From positions 11,904,001 to 11,968,000 of the forward strand of contig JAMPIQ010000002.1 in NCBI GenBank assembly GCA_024699855.1: DNA of 64,000 nt. Direction: 5' to 3'. Below, piece by piece: positions 1-9,694 of the stretch (the stretch's first letter is position 1; each line of letters opens with the position of its first letter). A program made the position numbers and the translations under genes. This DNA is from Aphelenchoides besseyi (taxonomy: Eukaryota > Nematoda > Chromadorea > Rhabditida > Aphelenchoididae). Below the pieces are notes generated by a model that was given only the letters and a program-made list of their open reading frames with translations, did no database searches and was not told the DNA's origin.

Positions 1-1253
1 CGATTATCTTCATTTTCATTGATACTTTTTCCTGTAAGTTTTTGTTTCCTTTGTTTTACAAAAACTTTTATTTAGGGATGAACACTTTCTTTGTTTTGAC
101 CATGATCTCTGTTGTCATATTGAACAGTGCAAATGGTATCTATCAAAATAGCATCTATGGTATGCTTGCTGATTTTCCTCCAAAGTACACGAACGCTGTG
201 GTTATTGGTAACAATACTTGTGGTATTTTTGTTACTCTCATTTTGATTTTAACTCTTAGCTGTAAGTTATGCAATCATAGTACAAATGAGCAACATGGAT
301 ATTTAAGTTTCGCGAAATGTAACACTCGTGGCTGCACTCTACTTCGGCGTTGCATTGTGTACTATCCTTGTCTGTTTGATCACATTCGTTTACCTTCCGC
401 GAATCGTAGGTTCTTCATTTATTGTGCCGACATTCAATATACGGTTTAGCCGTTTTACGCCTTTTACACAAACCGCGCTCGTCAGATTCGTAACGAAGAT
501 ACTGAACAGAGCTCGGGATTAAGTTTCGGGGATTACAAACGAGTACTTAATCAGGTTACTGTGAATGTTTTTATTGAGTTGACATTTTTCATTTAGACGT
601 GGAAACAAATGCTGTGCATCTTCCTGACCTTCTTTGTCACGTTGGCGTTGTTTCCAGCGATTGTTTCGAATGTCAAATTGTATCCAACTGGTCGAAAGTA
701 CGATTTCTTTTTGCCCGGTATGTTTGAACGAATTAACACAAACCAGGCGTATTGTTAGAAGCCTTGTATGTGCCCGTTACTACTTTTTTGAACTTCAATG
801 TTTTTGCAACCGCTGGAAACGTGTTGGCAAACTACGTTCAATGGGTAATCGAAAAGATCGATGAAAGTCGCTCATTCTTAGCGTATTGTTTCAGCCCGAT
901 ATGGACGATCTGATTTGGCCGGTTTCCATGCGTTTGTTTTTTATTCCATTTTTTTTGTTTTGCAATTACGGCGAACACCGATCGATTGACGCGTTCATTA
1001 CCAACGAGTACATTTTCATCATGGCACTTTCGTTGATGTCATTTACGCACGGCTACTTTAGTTCTTTAAGCATGATGTATGCTCCACGGTAATAGAAAAC
1101 AAACACTAGCTGTTAACCATCGTTCATTCCAGTGCAACGGACGAATCGAATGCGCGAATAGCCGGAATGATGTCTGCTTTCATTCTTGTTCTGGGAATTG
1201 CCGTAGGAGTTTCGTTTACTTTCTTGGAATCGTACTTGTTTTTGGCGGCTTGA
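1..1253 (+). CDS. Equilibrative nucleoside transporter (SLC29/ENT family), 3' part
   Basis: Multi-pass membrane transporter that moves nucleosides down their gradient. The gene enters from the left edge, so its N-terminus is missing. Exons joined across short GT..AG introns (for example 33-75 and 408-449) carry ENT hallmarks: GIYQNSIYG, then KYTNAVVIGNN, a helix ending in YLPRI, a cytoplasmic loop with polar residues near 470-530, a helix starting WKQMLCIFLTFFVTL, then a segment with LFFIPFFLFCN, and a last exon reading ARIAGMMSAFILVLGIAVG. The stop is TGA at 1251-1253. The order of helices and the C-terminal glycine-rich helix match the ENT family end. No break was seen. The exon junction near 260-330 is the least certain. 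Family is confident; which paralogue cannot be said. Confidence 0.9.
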
Positions 1254-2083
1254 TTCGAGACTTATTCTTATACGAACATTATTAGCTTTTACTTGAATTC
1301 TATCTAACCATTGTAACGTTTTTTAGCGCATTTAACTGATTCTTTTTGATCATAGATCAACCGTATAGTATCTATTCGAGTATAATTTTGTTGTTGTAAA
1401 TTATATCGTCAGAAAATGCAGCCCACGTGTTTAGTGCTTATCACGGTAAAGAGGAAAAACTTTGAGATTTTGCCATAATCAGTTAACAGCCATTTATACA
1501 CGACATTTCTCCGTCTTTCTGTTGATTTAGATGATCGAATGTTTTTTCTATGCTTTAATTCGGGCTTCGCGCTTTAAGTGCCTTGTTTTTTGAGCTAACG
1601 GTTTGTTCTTCGATACATTTCTCTACTAAAATTTCTGCTCATGTTCTGTGTTCTTAGCATATCGCTGTTTTCCACCATATTCACGTTTCTTGTTTGTTTT
1701 GCTGGAGAATAAAACATCGAAGATGAGGTTGATTTGCTGCGCAAATTGAGGTTCCTAAAGTCTGTTGTTGAGCAGAAATTAGTGAGACTTTAAAGTTATG
1801 TAGAATACATGATGAGGGACAACATCCACGTGAAATAGTTGATCCGTTTGTGCGTAACAGAACATTTGGTGAATTCCTTAAATTTTTGTTCAATTTTTCA
1901 GGTGTGGTCGAGAAAACAAAACTAATTCGTAGTGGACACAGAAAAATCAGCACCGAATTGGTCTCAACAAAAGCCCGTTGACGTAGACCACGGGTACAGT
2001 CAGTGGAATTGTTTTTGATAAAAGTGAAAGGCAAACTAATCGCACGTTTGACAAGTGGTTTATTGTTGTTGCGAAGGAATGAA
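1254..2083. other. Intergenic stretch, no gene recognised
   Basis: AT-rich sequence after the nucleoside transporter stop. A minus-strand open frame reaches 1681 but has no family resemblance and no start supported by context. It probably reflects the tail of the broken peptidase-like fragment or chance. Confidence 0.5.
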
Positions 2084-2640
2084 TTATACGATTCGAGATC
2101 CGAATTGCGACAAATGTGGACGGTTCTCAAGAACCGATCCCTCGTCTCTAAATCGAATCGGGTGCAAAGTGGCTTTATCCCAGGCCGAAAGTGAACAGCT
2201 AATAGATAAACAAGAATACACAATTACCATATTTGGTTCGTTCCAACTCATGTAGATCAACAATTGTCCGTTAGGTGAAACTCCTGATGATGCATAGAAA
2301 CCGTCTCCAGTAGCAATAACATCGAATTTCTCCGGATTATTCCAATTGAAGCGACCAATCAGTTTAGTGTGCTCTTTCTGTTGTCGATTCTCCACCACAC
2401 AATAGAGACTATCGCGGTGAACTCGTAGATAAGCAAACTGGCAATCCGATTGAATAAACGACTTCTCTTCACCATCTCGAAGACGATATATGTGGCGTTC
2501 TCGGCGGTGTACGCATAGTTCTCTTTAGCCACTGCATCGAATGCCGCTGCCCCGTATTCATCCACTGAACTTCAATATAAAGAAAAACTTACAAAAACAA
2601 ACCGCTGTTTTTCATTGACAAGGAAAGGTCCTGAGTGATC
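2084..2640 (-). pseudogene. Fragment of an S9 (prolyl oligopeptidase-type) peptidase, probably broken
   Basis: Read on the minus strand, an exon after an acceptor near 2570 gives VDEYGAAAFDAVAKENYAY, which resembles the EYGGGAF strand of the S9 beta-propeller domain. The similarity then continues in another frame from near position 2500 (HIYRLRDGEEKSF) through FYASSGVSPNGQLL and SWNEPNM, the FYSSPRVSPDG..WDHPNM landmark of S9C peptidases. A GTAATT donor follows, then a short exon beginning near SAWDKATLH that resembles the PWD continuation. The propeller is entered midway and the catalytic alpha/beta-hydrolase domain is absent nearby. The frame change between NYAY and HIYRL has no plausible intron, so it is a frameshift or a sequence error. 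The left inverted repeat starts only 33 bp upstream, where more N-terminal exons would be expected. Confidence 0.6.
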
Positions 2641-2672
2641 CCCGCCAGTTTTGGCTGAATTATACATCAGTC

Positions 2673-3170
2673 TACGCGCAATTTTACGCTGATTTTGAAT
2701 ATCATGCTGATTATCGTGGTGATGTCCGTTTATTCCTATCTCACTTCATTATGGAGATATCGGCCGTTTTATTTGGTCAAAGTGCAGTCCGGCTTATGGC
2801 CCGCTACTCTTCCCTCGGAAGTGTGAGCTGCAATAGTCGAGTGAGCAAGTGATGGGCTTGCGAACTCTTTTTGGAGGTTGCGAGTTCGATTTCTTCGGTT
2901 GTCTCTTTCAAGTGTTGTGTTCTACCAAAACAACTCCAAAAAGTGAGAAAAAGTCGGTTGAAGGCCTCTTAGTGACCTGCTATTCACTCTTTTTGTTTTG
3001 TGGGTACAAGACAGCAACTTGCATTCAACAACAGGGATTATTGAACTCGCAACCTCCAAAAGAGTTCGCAAGCAGATCGCTTACTCATTGCGCCACCGCT
3101 GCACATTTTCCCTTGTTCATTATCTGGAAGACTTTACGAGGACCCAAAACTTTCAAGCGTTCTAGTGTGC
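2673..3170 (+). repeat. Left arm of a 498-bp inverted repeat pair
   Basis: This segment is nearly identical to the reverse complement of 6619-7116, with exactly the same length. It begins TACGCGCAATTTTACG and ends CGTTCTAGTGTGC. The outer edges carry TA on both sides (2673-2674 and 7115-7116), the target duplicated by Tc1/mariner-type elements. The two arms enclose about 3.4 kb that includes transposase debris. They may be the terminal repeats of one large element, or two separate copies of a repeat inserted in opposite directions. The few differences between the arms argue for a recent origin or for gene conversion. Confidence 0.85.
2830..3111. mobile_element. Head-to-head pair of tRNA-like sequences (SINE-like) in left repeat
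   Basis: At 2830-2895 on plus and 3041-3111 on minus lie two related sequences pointing toward each other. Both contain CTTGCGAACTC, four or five T, then GGAGGTTGCGAGTTC. The minus copy also has TGGCGCAATGAG, which fits the pol III A box, and GGTTGCGAGTTC fits a B box like that of a tRNA T arm. The roughly 145-bp spacer between them has no clear coding content. The arrangement suggests a tRNA-derived SINE-like unit duplicated as an inverted pair, able to fold into a long hairpin. It is not a functional tRNA: the acceptor stem does not pair. Confidence 0.55.
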
Positions 3171-3738
3171 TGTAGCGTGCCCCTCGGATAAAACGAAGAA
3201 AAATTTTTAACAGCAACTTTTTGAGGCGCTTCGAATGAGCTATCGCTCGTTCCGAAATGCCGAGGTAAATTCGTGCACTTCCCTTGTAAGTTTGTGCATG
3301 CGTCGTTCAAATTGTCTACTGCTCGATCAATCAATTCTTGATCCACATTTGCGAATTCCTGTTTGATTCGTGCTTTCAAGTCGTCCGAGTTTTCTGGCTC
3401 CGTCCGATCGATATGATCTTTGAGATAACTCTAAAGAAAGAAATTACACAGGATTAAATCCGGGCTGTAAGGTGGCTACGGATATGGAGCAACAGATTTG
3501 CCTCCTCCACGACCCATCCAATGCCCCGGGAACTGATTGTTCAACTAATCCCTGACCCGAAATGTGAAATGGCCGGGACCCATCGTGCATAAACACGACA
3601 AGGTCTTGGAGTTCCCAAGATTGGAGAGTGGGATAGAACCGATCTTGGAGCAACCGAAGATACGAATCGCCGTTCACATTGTCTCGCGTAAAAAAGGCCA
3701 ACAACCCCCATTTTCCCGCCAGCTGCCCAGACAGTCAA
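3134..3738 (-). pseudogene. Degenerate Tc1/mariner-type transposase (C-terminal part)
   Basis: On the minus strand, 3738-3444 reads DNVNGDSYLRLLQDRFYPTL, then VVFMHDGSRPFH and GALDGSWRR, which match the catalytic core of mariner-like transposases around the second aspartate block (QQDGAPPH..GRWIGRGG). The text continues in a shifted frame from 3440 with SYLKDHIDRTEPEN and then KARIKQEFANVDQELIDRAV, the usual C-terminal tail. The block that should read SPDLNPVDFF is degraded to FNPV with the aspartate lost, the frame changes, and no N-terminal helix-turn-helix is seen. This copy cannot encode active enzyme. It lies directly inside the left inverted repeat with its 3' end toward it. Confidence 0.75.
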
Positions 3739-3794
3739 TCGAGGAGAATGGAAAGTGGCTTTTCGGTACCTGAATTGCGAGATCGCAATCTTGT

Positions 3795-3845
3795 TGTTGA
3801 TCGAGCAGTGGACAATTTGAACGATGCATGCACAAACTTAGTAAA
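3795..3845 (+). repeat. Short inverted copy of the transposase C-terminal coding segment
   Basis: GATCGAGCAGTGGACAATTT and the following bases through CACAAACTTA repeat, on the plus strand and with two visible changes, the segment found on minus near 3296-3332. The encoded words are DRAVDNLNDACTNL in both. This is a second transposase fragment in opposite orientation, which shows that more than one insertion or an internal inversion shaped this stretch. Confidence 0.7.
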
Positions 3846-4221
3846 CAGAACAAAAAAAGTGTTGAGATTAAACGGATAAACGATTGGAAAAAATGACCGG
3901 CCAAAACGCTCATCATTGGAAAATTTCGTCAAATTCTGCATCATTTGGCGAAGATGCAATTTTCGAGCTATTCCGATAGAATGTTGCAACGTTTCTCGAC
4001 GCCAAAAAAGGACTGCCAGTCTTGTTTATCAACAACAAAAAACTGCATAAAAACGGTTCCGAAATCGCCGAGAAATAAGCGTTCAAAATCTTCAGATTGT
4101 GCTGGTACGCCCTGTATTTTTGGGAATCAACGACAAAGTTTGACCTCCTTCCGCTTGTTCCCGGCGCGATCCATGCGTGTTGCTTCCTGTTACCTTATTG
4201 CTTTTTTCCATCCATTTTACG
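3846..4221. other. Element-derived stretch, no gene recognised
   Basis: Lies between transposase debris and the following gene. Open frames exist on both strands but none shows a recognisable motif. It may hold decayed N-terminal transposase sequence on minus, where a phrase like SIGIARKLHLRQ recalls a helix-turn-helix, but this is weak. Confidence 0.4.
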
Positions 4222-5532
4222 ATGCAAGTCCACGAATTTTACCGAAACAAAGGCGCTTATTGTAAAGATTGGCTCGGAGGACGTTGGTTATGGCACGATA
4301 CCACGCCCAGCGGCGGTGGCGGGATTGAATGGATCGATTTATTTGGGAAACGTGCCGACAAGTTAGTTTTTAGTTTTATTACTCACAATTTCGCCGGTTT
4401 TTAGCAGATTTCGCTTTCGTAGTCCTTATTACTTTGAAAATCCGACGCCGCTGACGCTCCGTTTCGTCCTCCTCCATTCATATGACGAAGAAACAAAGAA
4501 ATACGGACTACAAGTCGCTGAACTTGATTGGTCCGACTATTCCTCTATGGTTGGAGAAATGGTAATTGGCGATAACAGTCGACATACACTTTTGGTCGAT
4601 CGTCGAGTTAACATAGACTTTTTATTCTACAGCAAAAATAGCCAAACTGACCAAATTGAGCTTTTTCAATGGCGGTTGAACGCAGAGGAGCGCCGTGTTC
4701 AGCGAGTGGGGGAAGAGTTTCATTTACCTTTCAACAAATTCAACCGTTTGGACTTGAACAACGGCGTTATTTGTGGAATTTCGGCCTCTCTTGGCACTGT
4801 TAGTCTATTCAATGTTTCTCGCCGTCAACTGCTCTCGGAAATGCGGCTGGATTACTTGCCGAAATCGATTGAAAAGCGAAATCCAAGTGTAAGTTAGCTA
4901 AAACGATTAATTTCTATATTTCAATTTTAGTTATATGATCCGGTGGTTCTCACTGACAATCACTTCTATTTCTGCTCAACAACTGGCGACAATTGGGAGA
5001 AGCGTTCACGCATTTGGCATGTTGATCTAAAGAGCGGCCACGTTAGCGCGTTCTCACATGAATTCGATGGAGGCACCCGAAAAATGTCGATCGGGCCCGA
5101 AGGCTATTTATATGTGGTGGTGGCAAAGCTACTCCACGAAAAAGGTCCGATAACGCATAGTGACGGCGTAACTATTGACATTGGCTCGCGATATTGGCAT
5201 ATGTTTAAATTTGCGCGAATTCCACTCAAGTAAGTTTTTTTCCATTTGCTAAAGCTTTGCTGTTTAGACGGCCCGAATCCCTGCTATTCTTATCTGTCGT
5301 CGCGAATCCAGCGCCGTTACCGGAGAAAGTTTGCCAGCTTCTCGACGGCAGAAATGATATGCCAAGGAAGTTGTTCCGACGGACTTTCGAAGTTGATTAC
5401 TTTAACGGATGTCGCCAGCCAGAATACGACGTGCAAAACTTGCCGGATCAGCCGTCTAAACAAACCGTCAACGCAGAACCTAACGAAGACGATGAAGAAC
5501 TGGCACGATTGGAAGCGTGGGCCAACTCTTAA
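4222..5532 (+). CDS. Unrecognised protein of about 395 residues, four exons
   Basis: Four exons fit with correct phases: 4222-4361, 4405-4888, 4931-5229 and 5268-5532, giving about 395 residues. The chosen start is the ATG at 4222 (MQVHEFYRNKGAYC); the true start could lie upstream. The protein has many short beta-like stretches (LRFVLLHSYD, IDFLFYS, ICGISASLGTVSLF, NHFYFCSTTGD, GYLYVVVAKLL), suggesting a beta-propeller, and an acidic C-terminus near EPNEDDEELARLEAW. No signal peptide or membrane helix is clear. All splice junctions keep frame and there are no internal stops, so it looks functional despite lying between the two inverted repeats. I do not recognise the family and assign no function. 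Confidence 0.7.
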
Positions 5533-5542
5533 ATTCAGTGTA

Positions 5543-5722
5543 TTATCTCACCAACAAGCAAAAATGTACGTTTGATAGGACTTCCTTTTCACCGGCGTCC
5601 AACGACACTAAGCATTGGTCTTGATGTCCGTTCCGGATACATACCATGATCTCTGCTGGTGACACAACCAACATGATACCGCAACAAATGAGAAGCCCAA
5701 GTAAATTACACAAGATATTCAT
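5543..5722 (-). CDS. Possible small secreted peptide, 59 residues, doubtful
   Basis: A minus-strand ATG at 5722 opens MNILCNLLGLLICCGIMLVV, a hydrophobic stretch that could be a signal peptide, followed by about 35 polar residues with two further cysteines (VCIRNGHQDQC). It ends 10 bp after the stop of the convergent gene and lacks family similarity. It may equally be chance sequence in a 3' flank. Confidence 0.15.
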   Translation of the reverse strand: MNILCNLLGLLICCGIMLVVSPAEIMVCIRNGHQDQCLVSLDAGEKEVLSNVHFCLLVR

Positions 5723-6618
5723 TCGTGCTAGAATTAGGTAAAATAGCAAACTTCTTAAAAACATGCGTGACGAGTGCGTTTTTCACTCGTGGTAAAATAT
5801 CAAACTCAAACTTGGGTTAATAAACCTTTTCTATTGGTAAACAAAACACGCTACAGTACGCAAAATTGAGTTAAACATTGATCGGAGGAAACAACCGAAT
5901 ACGAGACAAAGACCAACTACAAATTCACTCAAATGATAGAAGAATTAACAAGTTGATAACTGATTGAAAATCGAGATATACTACTGTTCAGTGTCGAATG
6001 AGAATTAAACGAACGATAGTTTACAGTAACCACGACTAACGGTTGTCAGAGAGAAAATTGTGGCATCCGCTCTAAACGGAGTCACCAAAGCAAATGTGAA
6101 ATGCAATGGTGAAACAACAACAACAAAAAACAATCGAACAAGTTTCACAGACACGCAGATCTGTCTGCTATTTGTAATAGGTGTTAAGCACAATCGGTTG
6201 GTTAATTCAAATATTCAAAAGAACGGCGCTCTCTTCTTCGCGGCGCGCGACATGCGCGTAGACAAAGAATCATCAATAAGATTTGAATGAAAAGAATCAC
6301 GAAAAGCATTTAAAAATCAGCTAAAAATTCTGACGTTCCTTGTAGAAAAAACATCTAGCTGTTCGCGAAAAAATCGATATTCCCAAGATCCGCTGGACCG
6401 AACGTTGCCACCGAACGTCACACGATAAATTGTTGCAAAACGACCACGGAGATCGTTTTATGTAGCTTTTAACTGTAAACGTCAATTAGGCCGAACGGTC
6501 GCAAAAAAAGCTAACAGCGAAGTGCACGAACATAATGTGGGATTTGTGAACGATGTTCGGATCATATGGTCCAGTTTGAAAAGTTAGTCAACGATTGTGC
6601 TCTTCGTTTCTTAAAATG
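5723..6618. other. Non-coding stretch inside the inverted-repeat region
   Basis: No gene, splice-consistent exon or structured repeat was recognised. Sequence is AT-rich with scattered short frames on both strands. Confidence 0.5.
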
Positions 6619-7116
6619 GCACGCTAGAACGCTCGAAAGTTTTGGGTCCTCGTAAAGTCTTCCAGATAATGAACAAGGGAAAATGTGCAGCGGTGGCGCA
6701 ATGAGTAAGCGATCTGCTTGCGAACTCTTTTGGAGGTTGCGAGTTCAATAATCCCTGTTGTTGAATGCAAGTTGCTGTCTTGTACCCACAAAACAAAAAG
6801 AGTGAATAGCAGGTCACTAAGAGGCCTTCAACCGACTTTTTCTCACTTTTTGGAGTTGTTTTGGTAGAACACAACACTTGAAAGAGACAACCGAAGAAAT
6901 CGAACTCGCAACCTCCAAAAAGAGTTCGCAAGCCCATCACTTGCTCACTCGACTATTGCAGCTCACACTTCCGAGGGAAGAGTAGCGGGCCATAAGCCGG
7001 ACTGCACTTTGACCAAATAAAACGGCCGATATCTCCATAATGAAGTGAGATAGGAATAAACGGACATCACCACGATAATCAGCATGATATTCAAAATCAG
7101 CGTAAAATTGCGCGTA
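6619..7116 (-). repeat. Right arm of the 498-bp inverted repeat pair
   Basis: Reverse complement of 2673-3170 with only a few base differences (for example CTCGAAAG here against CTTGAAAG in the complement of the left arm). The positions of paired bases add up to 9789 throughout, so no net indel separates the arms. Its inner tRNA-like pair lies at 6678-6748 and 6894-6959. Beyond the outer edge (TA at 7115-7116) the flank differs from the left flank, so the boundary is sharp. Confidence 0.85.
6678..6959. mobile_element. Head-to-head tRNA-like pair in right repeat
   Basis: Mirror copy of the pair at 2830-3111. The plus copy starts GCAGCGGTGGCGCAATGAGT with an A-box-like core and runs to GGAGGTTGCGAGTTCAAT. 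The minus copy ends GGAGGTTGCGAGTTCGAT, still closer to a tRNA T-arm. Both are preceded by CTTGCGAACTC. Confidence 0.55.
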
Positions 7117-7901
7117 TTTAATGATTGAGCTAGAAGTAAAGTTTGCGGGCTTCAAATGAAATGGAATGATTGTAAGAACGCGATTTCGTGGACTCAGAAA
7201 AAGGACCGCGTAGATCGCTCAGTGAACGTGATAGAACTCAGAAATACTATAGAAACAACTGCTCGTGTAGTACAACAATAAGTTTTAAAGCGAAAGCACC
7301 GAAAGTTGGTAGAAAGATGGCAGTGATAACACGGTGGTTCCCTGGTGTCGCGTAGCAGTTACGGATACGATCAACTGGTGGAGAACGCAGAGTGCATGAA
7401 AAGACTATTTCTTCGAGATCATTGAACGAATTCACGAGTGTATTCGATGACAAATCTGAAGGCTAATTGTCAAAAGACTTCTGTAAGGTCTTCTAATCGT
7501 CCAACACGGTCATCTTTGCACTAGAAGGACCCTGAAAGCCATTGAAACGTTTTGTTATAGAGATAAGAGGTGGAATTTCGAATTCGTCTTCGAAGTTTTG
7601 TGTTATTATTGCTTAATCAAAATGTTTGGTCTTTTCATGTGCTTGTTTCGATCATGCAATTTCATGACTGGAAAAATTGATAAGGAAGCCCGATTGCTCT
7701 TCTTGTGTGTAAGGCCGCGCCTTTCAATTTGCAAGTCAACCGCTTCAGTCTTCAAACGTTTAACTAACTAGCAATCGAAACAAGCGCGCCATCTTTACGA
7801 GCCCGAAATCAGTTCCTTGTGCATTCCATTGATTCTCGTCTTCTATCAACTGCGGGCCTCGGAGTTTGAGTAGGAGTCAAGCATTCCGCAGCCTTCCTAA
7901 A
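7117..7901. other. Intergenic, promoter side of the I-BAR gene
   Basis: No coding exon recognised. It separates the right inverted repeat from the next start codon and presumably holds the promoter of the I-BAR/SH3 gene. No motif can be assigned. Confidence 0.5.
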
Positions 7902-9694
7902 ATGGGCACTGATCTGCAAACTGTTCCGGATATCTATCGAAAGCTACTCAATGGATTTTCTCCAGGTACTTTTGCTTATTGTCTAGACGCTCTGTTTGCT
8001 TTTAGCGGTACGCAATGTGGCTCAAACGGGGACCAATTTGATTGCCATCCGAGCAGGTAAATTCGATTAGTTTCTATTAATTCAAAGTCTTCTACTGTTT
8101 CACTTTAGCTTATTTCAAAGCTTTTCATTCGCATTTGGACAGTCTACAGGAGTTGGCAAGTTCCGGAACAAACACATCCGAGGAATCGAGTCGGTTTTCT
8201 GCCGAAATCACCGAAATCGCCGGGATTATGTCGAATATAAACAAAGAAGACGAAAAACTGGTTTGTTTAATAGAATTTCTACGTTAAAATCAACTTTTCA
8301 GTTCGAAAACTTCTCCAATCTGATTGTCGCTGTCAACAAATTCAGCGAATCGGAGAAAGATCGCCTCAAAGAATTGCAACTACGATTTGCCAAAGATGAA
8401 AAGGCAATATCCAAAAATGTTAAGCGAACAGGAGTAATGTAACATATCAATTGAACTTGTAAACGACCTTTACTTCAGGATCGTGCCGAACTCCAAGATT
8501 TCTACGCACAAGAGTTGCGCAAAGCAAAAGAACAACATTCCCAACGATACGCGTATTTTGCCAAAAACTATCTGGAACTTCTGCGGAAATATGCGGCATC
8601 AGCAAAATTGCAACTTGAAATGGCCGAGAAACAGATTCTCGAACTGGACGCAGCAGATGCCGTGAAGCGATTGGACGAAGTGGTCAAATTGAATGATACC
8701 ATCAAATCCACCGGCTTATCCGAAGAAACGATTGAGCGCGTTAACTCCGCTGTTCGTCGTATGTCTGCTGCAATTGAAGAGCAACCAGAAGCTCCAAAAA
8801 GTCGTAGAGCCGCTGAAGAACAAATTCAAGTTACCGTTAATGCACATCGAGGATCAAAAGTGGCGGCTAGTATTCAAACCGTCGATGCTGCACCAGCGGA
8901 GTCCCGACCAACTACAGCAGCTAGTAATAGATCTAACGGACTTGACTGAAATAATGACTTTAATTTTAGGTCGTGTCTCAAGTCGACCTGAATTGCCGCA
9001 ATTTGATGCTCACGCTCAAACCGAGTATCCAACCAGAGACTCGCCAGCTGCGCCGCCACGTAAAGTTTTGCCCTCAAATATATATCGTCCGACACCGATT
9101 CTCGGACTACGTCAATCTGAAGTTGATGGTCGAAATGAAATCAACGAAATACCCAAGATTCCGCGTCCAACTTCAAATGGTGGTGCTTATTGGAATAAAC
9201 CAACTTATCCGCCTTCGTCGAACGATGTTGCAATTCGTCCACAAGGTATTATCGAGACAACAATTATGTTTTCTTATTTACCTTCAGAACAAACCCCCTA
9301 CTCTGATAGCCGTCCAAATTACATTGCCGATGCCCGACCCGTTCAGCCTGTTCGCCAGACTGAAGAAAACCGACCTCCACCACCTCAGTACAACAAACCA
9401 ATAGCCGGTAATCTCAATTGAGTTGTTCAAACAATAAATTAGTTAATTACAGAAAAACCGACCTTTGCAGTGAGCGATTATGGACGAACGTTGGAGTGCA
9501 TACAAGCCCACACGGCTGAGAGTAACCATCAGTTATCACTAGATGTTGGTGAGACGGTGCAGTTGGTTAAAAGCGGAAATCGTGGTTGGATATTGGGCAG
9601 AACACCCGATCAAAGGTACGTGTTTGGTTTTCATCTATTTGCATTGATTTTCAGAACCGGTTGGTTTCCGGCCAAATTTTTGAGGATTGTATGA
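7902..9694 (+). CDS. IRSp53/BAIAP2-like protein: I-BAR (IMD) plus SH3
   Basis: Links Rho GTPase signals to actin and bends membrane outward. Nine exons join in phase (7902-7965, 8006-8056, 8109-8260, 8302-8433, 8479-8923, 8970-9245, 9288-9407, 9453-9615, 9655-9694) for about 480 residues. Residues 1 to about 220 are helical and charged, opening with PDIYRKLLNGFSPAVRNVAQ and an aromatic AYFKAFHSHLDSLQELA, as in IMD domains. A proline-rich middle (APPRKVLP, NRPPPPQYNKP) follows. A C-terminal SH3 domain shows LSLDVGETVQLV, RGWILGRT and TGWFPAKFLRIV. The usual ALYDY motif is changed (LECIQAHTAE), as in IRSp53-class SH3 domains. No CRIB motif was spotted. The SH3 ends the protein, with no long tail. 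Confidence 0.85.

Noticed and set aside
2849..3175. 108-codon open frame repeated at 6940-6611
   Set aside because: Covers the non-coding tRNA-like repeat and its flank; duplicated because the whole repeat is, not because it encodes protein.
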